This document shows, piece by piece, positions 26,190-36,392 of a stretch of 64,000 nucleotides of DNA (positions within the stretch are counted from its first letter, which is position 1; each line of letters begins with the position of its first letter). The notes beneath the pieces are model-generated. The model ran no database searches, had not been told where the DNA came from, and saw only the letters and a list, made by a program, of their open reading frames with translations. Origin of the DNA: Pseudomonas fluorescens (lineage in GTDB: Bacteria > Pseudomonadota > Gammaproteobacteria > Pseudomonadales > Pseudomonadaceae); assembly GCF_900636825.1 (NCBI RefSeq), contig NZ_LR134318.1, positions 1,211,501 through 1,275,500 of the forward strand, read 5' to 3'. The position numbers and the translations under genes were made by a program.

Positions 26190-27490
26190 ACGAGCAGCGC
26201 TTCTTCGACTTCCTCAAAGAGCGTATCGGCCTCGACGTGACATCAGTCGGTCCGGCGATCATCGAACGCGCCGTGCGTCAGCGCACCACGCTTTCACAAG
26301 CGGCCAACGCCGACGAATACTGGCAATTGCTGCAAGGCTCGCGGGATGAACAACAAGCGCTGATCGAAGCGGTGATCGTTCCCGAGACATGGTTTTTTCG
26401 CTACCCGGAGTCGTTCGCCACGCTTGGCAAACTCGCCAAAAATCGCCTCACAGAATTGAACAACATGCGCGCACTGCGAATTCTCAGTCTGCCGTGTTCC
26501 ACCGGAGAGGAACCCTATTCGATTGCGATGGCCTTGTTCGATGCCGGTCTCAAGCCGCATCAGTTCAAGGTTGATGGCATGGATGTCAGCCCGCTGTCGG
26601 TGGAGAAAGCGCGGCGTGCAGTCTATGGCAAGAATTCGTTTCGTGGCGCTGATCAGGCTTATCGCGAACGGCATTTCACGCCGGACGAGGACGGGCATCG
26701 GCTCAATGACGCGGTGCGTGAACAGGTGCGCTTGCAAGTGGGTAATGTCCTGGACCCGATGCTGCTGGCCAATGAGCCGGCGTTCGATTTTGTGTTCTGC
26801 CGCAATCTGCTGATTTACTTCGATCAGCCGACCCAGAAACTGGTCTTCGAAGTGCTCAAGCGTCTGACCCATTTTGACGGCGTGCTGTTTATCGGCCCCG
26901 CCGAGGGCAGTCTGCTCGGGCGTCTTGGCATGCGCTCGATCGGCATTGCGCAGTCGTTTGCATTCAGCCGACACAGCGCGCCGCATCCCGAACCGCTGCC
27001 GACCGCGCAACCTGTGTCCGTGGCAATCAGCCCAGCGCCACGCGGCCTTCCGCCAGCGCCGGTGCGCAATCGCCCGTTTGCCTCAGTGACGCCGCTGCGC
27101 GATGCCAGCGAAACCGCCAGCAGAGCCACGCCCGATCACGCCACGGCCAGCAAAACCGGGGACGCCGCGACACTGCTGGCGCACATCGCCACGCTGGCCA
27201 ACGAAGGCAGAAGCACCGAGGCTCGCGCGGCATGTGAACAGTATTTGCGCAGCCACGAACCGGTGGCGCAGGTGTTCTATTGGCTCGGCCTGCTCAGCGA
27301 TGTCGCTGGCTTGAGCCTCGAAGCCCAGGGGTTCTATCGCAAGGCGTTGTACCTCGAACCGCAACACCCCGAAGCGTTGATGCACCTCGCCGCATTGTTG
27401 CAGGCGCAGGGCGACAGCGCCGGCGCCAGACGATTGCAGGAGCGCGCCGCCCGCAGCGGCCGCACCGCCGACAGTGAGCGTAAGCGATGA
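26186..27490 (+). CDS. wspC: WspC, CheR-type receptor methyltransferase with TPR tail
   Basis: A 434-residue SAM-dependent methyltransferase that methylates WspA and sets its sensitivity. The CheR domain fills residues about 1-275: PETWFFRYPESF, LSLPCSTGEEPYSIAMAL (SAM site) and FVFCRNLLIYFD. A Pro/Ala-rich linker (about 275-330) precedes tetratricopeptide-like repeats (about 340-425, YWLGLLSDVAGLSLEAQGFY; YLEPQHPEALMHLAALLQ). Start and stop each overlap the neighbouring gene by four bases (ATGA). Confidence 0.94.
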   Translation: MNEQRFFDFLKERIGLDVTSVGPAIIERAVRQRTTLSQAANADEYWQLLQGSRDEQQALIEAVIVPETWFFRYPESFATLGKLAKNRLTELNNMRALRILSLPCSTGEEPYSIAMALFDAGLKPHQFKVDGMDVSPLSVEKARRAVYGKNSFRGADQAYRERHFTPDEDGHRLNDAVREQVRLQVGNVLDPMLLANEPAFDFVFCRNLLIYFDQPTQKLVFEVLKRLTHFDGVLFIGPAEGSLLGRLGMRSIGIAQSFAFSRHSAPHPEPLPTAQPVSVAISPAPRGLPPAPVRNRPFASVTPLRDASETASRATPDHATASKTGDAATLLAHIATLANEGRSTEARAACEQYLRSHEPVAQVFYWLGLLSDVAGLSLEAQGFYRKALYLEPQHPEALMHLAALLQAQGDSAGARRLQERAARSGRTADSERKR

Positions 27491-28170
27491 TCCCGTCCGA
27501 CACGTTGAACGTCACCCACGAAGATGCGCGGGCCATCGATGATTGCTGGAACCGCATCGGCATTCACGGCGACAAGTCCTGTCCGTTACTGGAAGAGCAC
27601 ATCCACTGCCGCAATTGCTCGGTGTATTCCGCCGCAGCGACACGGCTGCTCGACCGCTATTCGTTGCAGCAGGACCAGCGCGATGCGCTGGCGGCAACGG
27701 TCGAAACGGATGTCAAAACCCGTTCGCTGTTGCTGTTCCGGCTCGGCGAGGAATGGCTGGGGCTGGCGACACGCAGTCTGGTAGAAGTAGCGCCGATGCA
27801 GACGATTCATTCGCTGCCGCACCAGCGCTCTCGCGCCTTGCTTGGCGTGGCCAACGTCCGCGGCGCACTGGTGGCGTGTCTGTCGCTGGTTGAGTTGCTT
27901 GATCTGGACGGCAGTGTTGCGCCAGTCGCCAGTGGCAGAATCATGCCGCGCATGTTGATCATCGCAGCCCAAGGCGGGCCGGTGGTGGTGCCGGTGGACG
28001 AGGTTCACGGCATCCATGCGATCGACGAACGAATTCTTGCTGCCGCCTCGCAATCCGGGGCGCAGGCCAGTGCCCGATACACCCGTGGCGTGCTGAAACT
28101 TCAGGGGCGCAGTTTGCGCTGGCTGGATGAGGAACAATTGCTGTCCGCCGTGACCCGGAGCCTGACATGA
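27487..28170 (+). CDS. wspD: WspD, second CheW-like coupling protein
   Basis: A 227-residue CheW-domain protein. It has an extra N-terminal ~70 residues containing a cysteine-bearing stretch (CWNRIGIHGDKSCPLLEEHI and CRNCSVYS) before the CheW fold (about 78-215, LLLFRLGEEWLGLATRSLVE; GVANVRGALVACLSLVELL). The Cys-rich head is a feature of WspD and could bind a metal, but that is inference. ATGA overlaps at both ends tie it to wspC and wspE. Confidence 0.92.
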   Translation: MIPSDTLNVTHEDARAIDDCWNRIGIHGDKSCPLLEEHIHCRNCSVYSAAATRLLDRYSLQQDQRDALAATVETDVKTRSLLLFRLGEEWLGLATRSLVEVAPMQTIHSLPHQRSRALLGVANVRGALVACLSLVELLDLDGSVAPVASGRIMPRMLIIAAQGGPVVVPVDEVHGIHAIDERILAAASQSGAQASARYTRGVLKLQGRSLRWLDEEQLLSAVTRSLT

Positions 28171-30437
28171 CCCCCGAGCAAATGCGCGACGCCTCGCTGC
28201 TCGAGCTGTTCAGCCTCGAAGCCGAAGCCCAGACCCAGGTGCTCAGCGCCGGCCTGTTGGCGCTGGAGCGTAATCCGACCCAGGCCGATCAACTCGAGTC
28301 GTGCATGCGGGCGGCGCACTCGCTCAAAGGTGCGGCGCGGATCGTCGGCGTCGACAGCGGCGTCAGCGTGGCCCATGTGATGGAAGATTGCCTGGTCAGC
28401 GCGCAGGAAGGGCGCTTGCTGCTGCGGCCCGAACACATCGATGCGTTGTTGCAGGGCACCGATCTGCTGATGCGCATTGCAACGCCGGCGAATGCGCCGC
28501 AACCCACGGACATTGAAGCCTATGTGGAGTTGATGGGGCGCTTGCTCGATCCGTCGGCGCCAGCCGCTGTGGTTACCACGCCGCCGATGGCCGAGTTGCA
28601 GATGGAGCCCGCGCCAATAGCGTCAGCGCCCATGGTTGACGAGCCTGCCGAGGCTGCACCGCGTAAAAACAAACGCACCACCGAAGGCGGCGAGCGCGTT
28701 TTGCGGGTTACCGCTGAACGTTTGAATAGCTTGCTCGATTTGTCGAGCAAGTCGCTGGTCGAAACCCAGCGTCTCAAGCCGCATCTGGCGGCCATGCAGC
28801 GCCTCAAGCGCATGCAGAACAACGGTCTGCGTGCGCTGGAAAACCTCAACGTCCACCTCAAGGGGCACGCGCTGAGCCTTGAGGCTTTGGAAGCCCTGGA
28901 AGATGCTCGCCGCCTGCTCGCCGAATCACAGCAGTTGCTCAGTGAGAAAAACGCCGAACTCGACGAATTCGCCTGGCTGGCCAGCCAGCGTGCGCAAGTG
29001 CTTTACGACACCGCGCTCGCTTGCCGCATGCGACCGTTCGCCGATGTGCTGACCGGCCAGGTGCGCATGGTTCGGGATCTGGGCCGCAGCCTCGGTAAAC
29101 AGGTGCGCCTGGAAATCGAAGGGGAAAAAACCCAGGTCGATCGCGATGTGCTGGAAAAGCTCGAGGCGCCGCTGACGCATTTGCTGCGCAATGCGGTCGA
29201 TCACGGCATCGAAACGCCAGAACAACGTTTGCTCAAGGGTAAGCCCGAAGAAGGCCTGATCCGCCTGCGCGCCTCGCATCAGGCCGGTCTGCTGGTGCTG
29301 GAGTTGAGCGATGACGGCAATGGCGTCGATCTGGAAAAAGTCCGCCGCAGCATCGTTCAACGACAGTTATCCCCAGCCGAAACGGCGGCGCAATTGAGCG
29401 AAGAAGAACTGCTGACGTTTCTCTTTCTGCCGGGATTCAGCCTGCGCGACACGGTTACCGAAGTGTCCGGACGCGGTGTCGGCCTTGATGCCGTTCAGCA
29501 CATGGTGCGGCAGTTGCACGGGGCCGTGGCACTGGAGCAGACGGCGGGCGAGGGCAGTCGTTTCCATCTTGAGGTGCCGCTGACGTTGTCGGTGGTGCGC
29601 AGTCTGGTCGTGGAAGTCGGTGAAGAAGCCTATGCCTTTCCGCTGGCGCACATCGAACGCATGTGCGATCTGTCGCGCGAGGACATTGTGCAGGTCGAGG
29701 GGCGCCAGCATTTCTGGCACGAAGGTCAGCATGTCGGGCTGGTTGCCGCGAGCCAGTTGCTAAACCGTCCGGCCAGCCAGAACAGCGGTAAAACCCTGAA
29801 AGTCGTGGTGGTCCGCGAACGTGATGCGATCTATGGCATCGCTGTGGAGCGCTTCATTGGTGAGCGGACGCTGGTGGTGTTGCCACTCGATGAGCGTCTG
29901 GGCAAAGTCCAGGATATTTCCGCCGGGGCTTTGCTCGACGATGGCTCGGTGGTGCTGATCGTTGACGTCGAAGACATGCTGCGCTCAGTGGACAAATTGC
30001 TCAATACCGGCCGCCTGGAGCGCATCGCCCGTCATGGCAATCAGCCCGCCGAGGTTGCGCGCAAGCGCGTGCTGGTGGTCGACGATTCGCTGACGGTACG
30101 CGAGTTGCAACGCAAACTGCTGCTCAATCGCGGCTATGACGTGGCGGTTGCAGTGGATGGCATGGATGGTTGGAACGCCCTGCGTTCGGAGAACTTCGAT
30201 TTGCTGATTACCGATATCGATATGCCGCGCATGGACGGCATCGAACTGGTCACCCTGTTGCGTCGCGACAACCGTCTGCAATCGCTGCCGGTGATGGTCG
30301 TCTCGTACAAGGATCGCGAAGAAGACCGCCGCCGTGGACTGGACGCTGGCGCTGACTATTATCTAGCCAAAGCCAGTTTTCATGATGACGCCCTGCTTGA
30401 CGCAGTGGTCGAGCTCATCGGAGGAGCGCGGGCATGA
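28167..30437 (+). CDS. wspE: WspE, hybrid CheA-type histidine kinase with receiver domain
   Basis: A 756-residue kinase that phosphorylates WspR and WspF. The N-terminal HPt domain carries the phosphorylated His in AAHSLKGAARIVG (His51). A central dimerisation and ATPase region has LRNAVDHGIETPEQR (N box), LELSDDGNGVDL (G1) and SGRGVGLDAVQ (G2). A CheW-like domain (about 470-610) follows. The C-terminal receiver starts at VLVVDDSLTVRELQRKLL, with the acceptor Asp683 in LLITDIDMPRMDG and the Lys in YYLAKASF. Length and domain order are standard for WspE. Confidence 0.95.
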   Translation: MTPEQMRDASLLELFSLEAEAQTQVLSAGLLALERNPTQADQLESCMRAAHSLKGAARIVGVDSGVSVAHVMEDCLVSAQEGRLLLRPEHIDALLQGTDLLMRIATPANAPQPTDIEAYVELMGRLLDPSAPAAVVTTPPMAELQMEPAPIASAPMVDEPAEAAPRKNKRTTEGGERVLRVTAERLNSLLDLSSKSLVETQRLKPHLAAMQRLKRMQNNGLRALENLNVHLKGHALSLEALEALEDARRLLAESQQLLSEKNAELDEFAWLASQRAQVLYDTALACRMRPFADVLTGQVRMVRDLGRSLGKQVRLEIEGEKTQVDRDVLEKLEAPLTHLLRNAVDHGIETPEQRLLKGKPEEGLIRLRASHQAGLLVLELSDDGNGVDLEKVRRSIVQRQLSPAETAAQLSEEELLTFLFLPGFSLRDTVTEVSGRGVGLDAVQHMVRQLHGAVALEQTAGEGSRFHLEVPLTLSVVRSLVVEVGEEAYAFPLAHIERMCDLSREDIVQVEGRQHFWHEGQHVGLVAASQLLNRPASQNSGKTLKVVVVRERDAIYGIAVERFIGERTLVVLPLDERLGKVQDISAGALLDDGSVVLIVDVEDMLRSVDKLLNTGRLERIARHGNQPAEVARKRVLVVDDSLTVRELQRKLLLNRGYDVAVAVDGMDGWNALRSENFDLLITDIDMPRMDGIELVTLLRRDNRLQSLPVMVVSYKDREEDRRRGLDAGADYYLAKASFHDDALLDAVVELIGGARA

Positions 30438-31444
30438 AGATCGCAATCGTCAACGACATGCCCATGGCGGTGGAGGCGCTGCGCCGCGCGTTGGCCTTTG
30501 AGCCGGCGCACCAGATTGTCTGGGTGGCCAATAACGGCGCCGAGGCGGTGCAACGCTGCGCCGAATACACGCCAGACCTGATTCTGATGGACCTGATCAT
30601 GCCGATCATGGATGGCGTCGAAGCCACGCGCCGGATCATGGCCGCGACGCCGTGTGCCATCGTCATCGTCACGGTCGACCGCCAGCAGAACGTGCATCGC
30701 GTCTTCGAAGCGATGGGCCACGGCGCGCTCGACGTGGTCGACACGCCAGCGGTGGGAGCCGGCAATGCCCAGGAGGCGGCGGCGCCGTTGCTGCGCAAAA
30801 TCCTCAATATCGGCTGGCTGATCGGCGAGAAGCCGCCACGATCGCGGCCGGTCCCGACCGCCCAGCGCAGTTCGGCTTCGCGCCAGCGGCTGGTCGCCAT
30901 TGGTTCTTCAGCGGGCGGGCCGGCAGCGCTCGAAGTGCTGCTCAAAGGTCTGCCCAGAGACTTCTCTGCGGCGATTGTGCTGGTGCAACATGTCGATCAG
31001 GTATTTGCCGCCGGCATGGCCGAATGGCTGGCCAGCGCCAGCGGCCTCGATGTGCGTCTGGCCCGCGAAGGCGAGCCGCCGCAAAGTGGCGCGGTGCTGC
31101 TGGCCGGGACCAATCATCATATTCGCTTGCTCAAGAATGGCACGCTGGCTTACACCGCCGAACCGGTCAACGAGATCTACCGACCCTCCATCGATGTGTT
31201 TTTCGAGAGCGTGGCCAATTACTGGAATGGTGACGCCGTCGGGGTTTTATTGACCGGGATGGGACGCGACGGCGCGCAAGGGCTTAAGCTCATGCGCCAA
31301 CAGGGTTATTTGACCATCGCGCAAGATCAGCACAGCAGTGCGGTGTACGGCATGCCCAAGGCTGCCGCGGCCATTGATGCCGCCGTGGAAATCCGTCCAC
31401 TGGAAAGAATAGCGCCACGATTGCTGGAGATTTTCCCCAAATGA
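30434..31444 (+). CDS. wspF: WspF, CheB-type receptor methylesterase
   Basis: A 336-residue response regulator/methylesterase that demethylates WspA and resets the pathway. In other pseudomonads, loss of wspF gives wrinkly, high c-di-GMP colonies. The receiver domain (about 1-120) has the acceptor Asp in LILMDLIMPIMDG. The catalytic domain (about 155-335) has the serine in AIGSSAGGPAALEVL, the His in HVDQVFAAGMAEWLA/NHHIRL, and the Asp in LLTGMGRDGAQGL. The frame is intact in this strain. A 48-base gap precedes wspR. Confidence 0.95.
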   Translation: MKIAIVNDMPMAVEALRRALAFEPAHQIVWVANNGAEAVQRCAEYTPDLILMDLIMPIMDGVEATRRIMAATPCAIVIVTVDRQQNVHRVFEAMGHGALDVVDTPAVGAGNAQEAAAPLLRKILNIGWLIGEKPPRSRPVPTAQRSSASRQRLVAIGSSAGGPAALEVLLKGLPRDFSAAIVLVQHVDQVFAAGMAEWLASASGLDVRLAREGEPPQSGAVLLAGTNHHIRLLKNGTLAYTAEPVNEIYRPSIDVFFESVANYWNGDAVGVLLTGMGRDGAQGLKLMRQQGYLTIAQDQHSSAVYGMPKAAAAIDAAVEIRPLERIAPRLLEIFPK

Positions 31445-31492
31445 ACAGATGCCTCCGCAATCCTGGCCCACGCAGCACTCAGGTGACCGCCC

Positions 31493-32494
31493 ATGAATGA
31501 TTTACAGATCGACGACATCAAAACCGACGAAAACGCCGCCATGGTGTTGTTGGTGGACGATCAGGCGATGATCGGCGAAGCGGTGCGCCGTGGGCTGTCG
31601 AACCAGGAAAACATCGACTTCCATTTCTGCTCCGATCCACAGCAGGCCATCGCCCAGGCGGTGCGCATCAAACCGACGGTGATCCTGCAGGATCTGGTGA
31701 TGCCCGGGCTCGACGGCTTGAGCCTGGTGCGCGAATACCGCAATCACCCGGCAACCAGGGACATCCCGATCATTGTCCTGTCGACCAAAGAGGATCCGCT
31801 GATCAAGAGCGCGGCGTTCTCCGCCGGGGCCAACGATTATCTGGTGAAACTGCCGGACACCATCGAACTGGTGGCGCGCATCCGTTATCACTCGCGCTCC
31901 TACATGACCCTGTTGCAGCGTGACGCGGCTTATCGCGCCTTGCGCGTCAGCCAGCAGCAATTGCTCGACACCAATCTGGTGCTGCAACGGCTGATGAATT
32001 CCGACGGCCTGACCGGGTTGTCCAATCGGCGGCACTTCGACGAATACCTGGAACTGGAATGGCGCCGTTCGTTGCGCGAACAGACGCAGCTGTCGTTGCT
32101 GATGATCGATGTCGATTACTTCAAATCCTACAACGACAGTTTTGGCCACGTTGAAGGTGATGAAGCGCTGCGCAAGGTTGCCGCGGCCATCCGCGATGCC
32201 AGCTCGCGACCATCGGATCTTCCGGCGCGTTATGGCGGTGAAGAGTTTGTGCTGGTATTGCCGAACACCTCACCGGGCGGCGCGCGGCTGGTGGCGGAGA
32301 AGCTGCGCCAGACGGTCGCAGCGCTGAAGATTGCACATAACACACCGGCCGAAGGGTCGAGCCTGACCATCAGCATCGGCCTGGCGACCATGGTGCCGCA
32401 GCCTGGCACCGATTGCCGGTTGCTCATATCGGCGGCGGATCGTGGCCTGTACCTGGCCAAGAACAATGGCCGGAATCAGGTCGGCATCGAATAA
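31493..32494 (+). CDS. wspR: WspR, response-regulator diguanylate cyclase
   Basis: A 333-residue output protein that makes c-di-GMP from GTP when phosphorylated, driving biofilm formation. The receiver domain (about 10-135) has the acceptor Asp in [13 protein letters not shown] helical stalk follows, then the GGDEF domain (about 165-333) with [18 protein letters not shown] and the active-site [15 protein letters not shown] five residues before the GGEEF motif is a canonical RxxD inhibitory site, so product inhibition is expected. A REP pair follows the stop. Confidence 0.96.
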   Translation: MNDLQIDDIKTDENAAMVLLVDDQAMIGEAVRRGLSNQENIDFHFCSDPQQAIAQAVRIKPTVILQDLVMPGLDGLSLVREYRNHPATRDIPIIVLSTKEDPLIKSAAFSAGANDYLVKLPDTIELVARIRYHSRSYMTLLQRDAAYRALRVSQQQLLDTNLVLQRLMNSDGLTGLSNRRHFDEYLELEWRRSLREQTQLSLLMIDVDYFKSYNDSFGHVEGDEALRKVAAAIRDASSRPSDLPARYGGEEFVLVLPNTSPGGARLVAEKLRQTVAALKIAHNTPAEGSSLTISIGLATMVPQPGTDCRLLISAADRGLYLAKNNGRNQVGIE

Positions 32495-32504
32495 CCACCG
32501 CCGT

Positions 32505-32595
32505 CCCCTGTAGGAGCTGCAGAAGGCTGCGATCTTTTGATCTGTTTTTAAAATCAAAGTCAAAAGATCGCAGCCTTCGGCAGCTCCTACAGGGG
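32505..32595. repeat. REP-like inverted pair after wspR
   Basis: CCCCTGTAGGAGCTGCAGAAGG and its inverted partner ending in CTCCTACAGGGG flank GATCTTTTGATC-like sequence. Near-perfect long hairpin of the GTAGGAGCTGC family. Confidence 0.88.
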
Positions 32596-32652
32596 AATGT
32601 GCATAGTATCCCCACACCCGCCAGACGGGCTGCCGCGACAGCCTGTTTACGT

Positions 32653-32658
32653 TATACT
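32653..32658 (+). promoter_or_regulatory. possible -10 element of prfB
   Basis: TATACT, 39 bases before the prfB ATG. No strong -35 is evident. Confidence 0.35.
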
Positions 32659-32697
32659 CGCCGGCTTTCAAAAGTTCGCCAACGAGTGCTGCCCGTC

Positions 32698-33793
32698 ATG
32701 GAAATCAATCCGATCCTGAACACCATCAAGGACCTGTCCGAGCGCTCCGAAACTATTCGGGGGTATCTTTGACTACGATCAAAAGCATGAGCGTCTGACC
32801 GAAGTCAATCGCGAGCTTGAAGATCCGAGCGTCTGGAACAAACCTGAATACGCCCAGGAACTGGGCCGCGAGCGTGCCGCGCTGGCGCAGATCGTCGATA
32901 CCCTCGACGAACTGAACGGCGGTCTGGCCGATTGCCGCGACCTGCTGGACATGGCCGTCGAAGAAAACGACGACGGCGCAGTGGGCGATGTCGTCGCCGA
33001 ACTGGCCCGTCTCGAGGAAAATCTGGCCAAGCTGGAATTCCGCCGCATGTTCAGCCACGAAATGGACCCGAACAACGCCTACCTGGACATCCAGGCCGGT
33101 TCCGGCGGCACCGAAGCGCAGGACTGGGCCAACATCCTGTTGCGCATGTACCTGCGCTGGGCCGACAAACGCGGTTTCGACGCGACCATCATGGAACTGT
33201 CCGCCGGCGAAGTCGCCGGGATCAAGGGCGCGACCGTGCACATCAAGGGCGAATACGCTTTTGGCTGGCTGCGTACCGAGATCGGCGTGCACCGGCTGGT
33301 GCGCAAAAGCCCGTTCGACTCCGGCAACCGTCGTCACACCTCGTTCTCCGCGGTTTTCGTATCGCCCGAGATCGATGACAAGGTCGAAATCGAAATCAAC
33401 CCGGCAGACCTGCGGATCGACACCTATCGTTCCTCCGGTGCCGGTGGTCAGCACGTAAACACCACCGACTCGGCCGTACGTATTACCCACGTACCGACCA
33501 ACACCGTGGTCAGCTGCCAGAACGAACGTTCCCAGCACGCCAACAAGGACACCGCCATGAAAATGCTGCGGGCCAAGTTGTACGAGCAGGAAATGCAGAA
33601 ACGCAACGCCGCGTCGCAAGCGCTGGAAGACACCAAGTCCGACATCGGCTGGGGTCACCAGATCCGCTCTTACGTGCTCGATGCGTCGCGGATCAAGGAT
33701 CTGCGCACCAACATCGAACGTAGCGATTGCGACAAGGTACTCGACGGCGACATCGACGAATACCTCGAAGCCAGCCTGAAATCGGGCCTGTAA
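32698..33793 (+). CDS. prfB: peptide chain release factor 2 (programmed +1 frameshift)
   Basis: Release factor RF2, which ends translation at UGA and UAA. The coding sequence is in two frames. ATG 32698 runs 24 codons to an in-frame TGA (32770-32772), and a +1 shift at CTT TGA C continues to 33793, giving 364 residues. Domain motifs in the second part are [13 protein letters not shown] (the stop-recognition loop) and [18 protein letters not shown] (GGQ, about residue 250, which hydrolyses the peptidyl ester). lysS follows 115 bases downstream, the usual prfB-lysS pairing. Confidence 0.97.
32759..32773 (+). other. programmed +1 frameshift site of prfB
   Basis: GGGGGTATCTTTGAC: an internal Shine-Dalgarno-like GGGGG, three bases, then the slippery CTT followed by the UGA stop with a C context. 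When RF2 is scarce the ribosome shifts +1 and makes RF2, the known autoregulation. Confidence 0.95.
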
Positions 33794-33830
33794 CAGACGC
33801 CAACACAGGATCGACCGTTTCCGCTCGATC

Positions 33831-33880
33831 CCTGTAGGAGCCAGCCCTGCTGGCGATCCCCGGGCCGCAAGGTCCGGGGG
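33831..33880. repeat. single REP-like palindrome between prfB and lysS
   Basis: CCTGTAGGAGCCAGCCCTGCTGGCGATCCC followed by CGGGCCGCAAGGTCCGGG, two small hairpins in the 115-base gap. Confidence 0.55.
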
Positions 33881-33908
33881 CAACGAACCTGATGGAATAT
33901 CTAAAGAC

Positions 33909-35411
33909 ATGAGCGACCAACAACTCGACCCGCAAGCCCTGCAACAGGAAGAAAACTCCCTGATCGCCTTGCGCAAGGAAAAGCTTGCTGCCGAGCGCGC
34001 CAAGGGCAACGCCTTCCCGAACGACTTCCGCCGCGACAACTACTGCGATGCCTTGCAGAAACAGTACGCGGACAAGACCAAGGAAGAGCTGGCCGAGGCT
34101 GCAATCCCGGTCAAGGTTGCCGGTCGCATCATGCTCAACCGTGGCTCGTTCATGGTGATCCAGGACATGACCGGGCGCATCCAGGTCTACGTCAACCGCA
34201 AGACCCTGTCGGAAGAAACCCTGGCCGCGGTGAAAACCTGGGACATGGGCGACATCATTGCCGCCGAAGGCACCCTGGCGCGTTCCGGCAAGGGCGACCT
34301 GTACGTTGAAATGACCAACGTGCGTCTGCTGACCAAATCGCTGCGTCCGCTGCCGGACAAGCACCACGGCCTGACCGACACCGAACAGCGCTACCGCCAG
34401 CGCTACGTCGACCTGATCGTCAACGAAGACGTGCGCCAGACCTTCCGCGTGCGTTCGCAAGTGATCGCGCACATCCGCAGCTTCCTGATGAAGCGCGACT
34501 TCCTTGAAGTCGAAACGCCGATGCTGCAGACCATTCCGGGCGGCGCTGCGGCCAAGCCGTTCGAAACCCACCACAACGCGCTGGACATGGAAATGTTCCT
34601 GCGTATCGCGCCTGAGCTGTACCTCAAGCGTCTCGTGGTTGGCGGTTTCGAGAAGGTGTTCGAAATCAACCGCAACTTCCGTAATGAAGGCGTCTCGACC
34701 CGTCACAACCCTGAATTCACCATGTTGGAGTTCTATCAGGCGTACGCCGATTACGAAGACAACATGGACCTGACCGAAGAACTGTTCCGCGAACTGGCGC
34801 AGCTGGTGCTGGGCAGCACCGACGTGCCGTATGGCGATAAGGTGTTCCACTTCGGCGAGCCGTTCGTGCGCCTGTCGGTGTTTGACTCGATCCTCAAGTA
34901 CAACCCTGAGCTGACCGCCGATGATCTGAACGACATCGACAAGGCTCGCGCCATCGCCAAGAAGGCCGGCGCCAAGGTGCTGGGCTTTGAAGGTCTGGGC
35001 AAGCTGCAGGTGATGATTTTCGAAGAGCTGGTCGAGCACAAGCTGGAGCAGCCGCATTTCATCACTCAGTACCCGTTTGAAGTGTCGCCGCTGGCCCGTC
35101 GCAACGATGAGAACCCGAACGTCACCGACCGTTTCGAGCTGTTCATCGGTGGCCGTGAAATCGCCAACGCCTATTCCGAGTTGAACGACGCGGAAGATCA
35201 GGCCGAGCGCTTCATGGCCCAGGTGGCCGACAAGGACGCCGGCGATGACGAAGCCATGCACTACGACGCCGACTTCGTTCGCGCGCTGGAGTACGGCATG
35301 CCGCCAACGGCGGGTGAAGGTATCGGCATCGACCGTCTGGTGATGTTGCTGACCAACTCGCCGTCGATCCGCGATGTGATCCTGTTCCCGCACATGCGAC
35401 CGCAAGCGTAA
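33909..35411 (+). CDS. lysS: lysyl-tRNA synthetase, class II
   Basis: A 500-residue LysRS that charges tRNA-Lys. The N-terminal OB anticodon-binding domain (about 65-170) includes [20 protein letters not shown] at its start. The class II core follows: motif 1 around [20 protein letters not shown], motif 2 [20 protein letters not shown], and motif 3 [20 protein letters not shown]. The start at 33909 ([15 protein letters not shown]) matches the typical proteobacterial N-terminus. A terminator follows at once. Confidence 0.97.
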   Translation: MSDQQLDPQALQQEENSLIALRKEKLAAERAKGNAFPNDFRRDNYCDALQKQYADKTKEELAEAAIPVKVAGRIMLNRGSFMVIQDMTGRIQVYVNRKTLSEETLAAVKTWDMGDIIAAEGTLARSGKGDLYVEMTNVRLLTKSLRPLPDKHHGLTDTEQRYRQRYVDLIVNEDVRQTFRVRSQVIAHIRSFLMKRDFLEVETPMLQTIPGGAAAKPFETHHNALDMEMFLRIAPELYLKRLVVGGFEKVFEINRNFRNEGVSTRHNPEFTMLEFYQAYADYEDNMDLTEELFRELAQLVLGSTDVPYGDKVFHFGEPFVRLSVFDSILKYNPELTADDLNDIDKARAIAKKAGAKVLGFEGLGKLQVMIFEELVEHKLEQPHFITQYPFEVSPLARRNDENPNVTDRFELFIGGREIANAYSELNDAEDQAERFMAQVADKDAGDDEAMHYDADFVRALEYGMPPTAGEGIGIDRLVMLLTNSPSIRDVILFPHMRPQA

Positions 35412-35423
35412 ACGTTTCAGTTA

Positions 35424-35454
35424 AAAAGCCGCCTAAAACAGGCGGCTTTTTATT
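35424..35454 (+). terminator. rho-independent terminator of lysS
   Basis: AAAAAGCCGCCT / AGGCGGCTTTTTA stem with a short AAAAC loop and T run, about 13 bases past the lysS stop. Confidence 0.92.
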
Positions 35455-35516
35455 GCCTGTCTGGTACAAATGTATCAATCGGTTAATTTGCAAATAGCAG
35501 AGGAAGTGCTGTCGTG

Positions 35517-36230
35517 ATGGGTGCAATAGCTCAAGAAGGTGCAGCGGGTATCGCCACTGCGGTCGCTGAAAGTGTTCAGTACCAGGGCCGCAAGGCCAGC
35601 CGACAGGGCAGTGAGCAGCGTCGACAGGACATTCTCGACGCGGCGATGCGCATTGTCGTGCGCGACGGCGTGCGTGCCGTGCGCCACCGCGCGGTGGCGG
35701 CCGAGGCCGGGGTGCCACTGTCGGCGACGACGTATTACTTCAAGGACATCGATGACCTGCTCACAGATACCTTTGCCCAATACGTTGAACGCAGCGCGGC
35801 CTACATGGCCAAGTTATGGATCAACAACGAAGGTCTGTTGCGCGAGATGGTTGTCAGCGCGGACGGTAGCCCCGAGTCGCGCTCGCAACTGGCCGACGAC
35901 ATTGCGCGGTTGATGGCCGACTATGTGCACCGGCAACTGGTGAACCGTCGCGAACATCTGATGGCCGAGCAGGCGTTCCGTCAGGAAGCGCTGCTCAACC
36001 CGCGCCTGGCGATTCTGGTGCGCTCGCATCAGCAGATTTTGTTGCAGGGCACCTGCCAGTTGTTTCAGGTCTTGGGCTCGCGCGAACCGCAGCAGGATGC
36101 CAAGGTGTTGACGGCGATTATCGGACGGATGGAATATCAGGGCCTGCTCAATGATGCCGAGCCGATGGCCGAAGAGGACATGCTCGGGATTCTGACGCGG
36201 TATATGCATCTGGTATTGGCGTCGGCGTAA
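35517..36230 (+). CDS. TetR-family transcriptional regulator
   Basis: A 237-residue TetR repressor from ATG 35517 (a GTG one codon earlier is equally possible; AGAGGAAG lies just upstream). After ~30 residues of poorly conserved head comes the HTH domain: RRQDILDAAMRIVVRDGVRA, then VRHRAVAAEAGVPLSATTYYFKD split across the recognition helix. The C-terminal ligand domain (about 100-235) is helical and not assignable. I recall a TetR gene at the same place after lysS in P. aeruginosa. Its target is not evident. Confidence 0.88.
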   Translation: MGAIAQEGAAGIATAVAESVQYQGRKASRQGSEQRRQDILDAAMRIVVRDGVRAVRHRAVAAEAGVPLSATTYYFKDIDDLLTDTFAQYVERSAAYMAKLWINNEGLLREMVVSADGSPESRSQLADDIARLMADYVHRQLVNRREHLMAEQAFRQEALLNPRLAILVRSHQQILLQGTCQLFQVLGSREPQQDAKVLTAIIGRMEYQGLLNDAEPMAEEDMLGILTRYMHLVLASA

Positions 36231-36256
36231 CGCAGAGTCGTCCGTCTGACGCCGAT

Positions 36257-36343
36257 CCCCCTGTAGGAGCTGCCGAAGGCTGCGATCTTTTGATCTTGAA
36301 AAACAAAATCAAAAGATCGCAGCCTTCGGCAGCTCCTACAGGG
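36257..36343. repeat. REP-like inverted pair
   Basis: Near-perfect hairpin: CCCCTGTAGGAGCTGCCGAA and its inverse around GATCTTTTGATC/GATCAAAAGATC-type arms. It lies between the TetR gene and the QEGLA gene. Confidence 0.9.
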
Positions 36344-36392
36344 AGCCCGCGGCCAATCATTCAAAGCGTCACGTTATCTACAGGAGTTTCGG

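Noticed and set aside
33693..35405. 570-codon open frame on the minus strand
   Set aside because: Antisense shadow of lysS; no domain recognisable.
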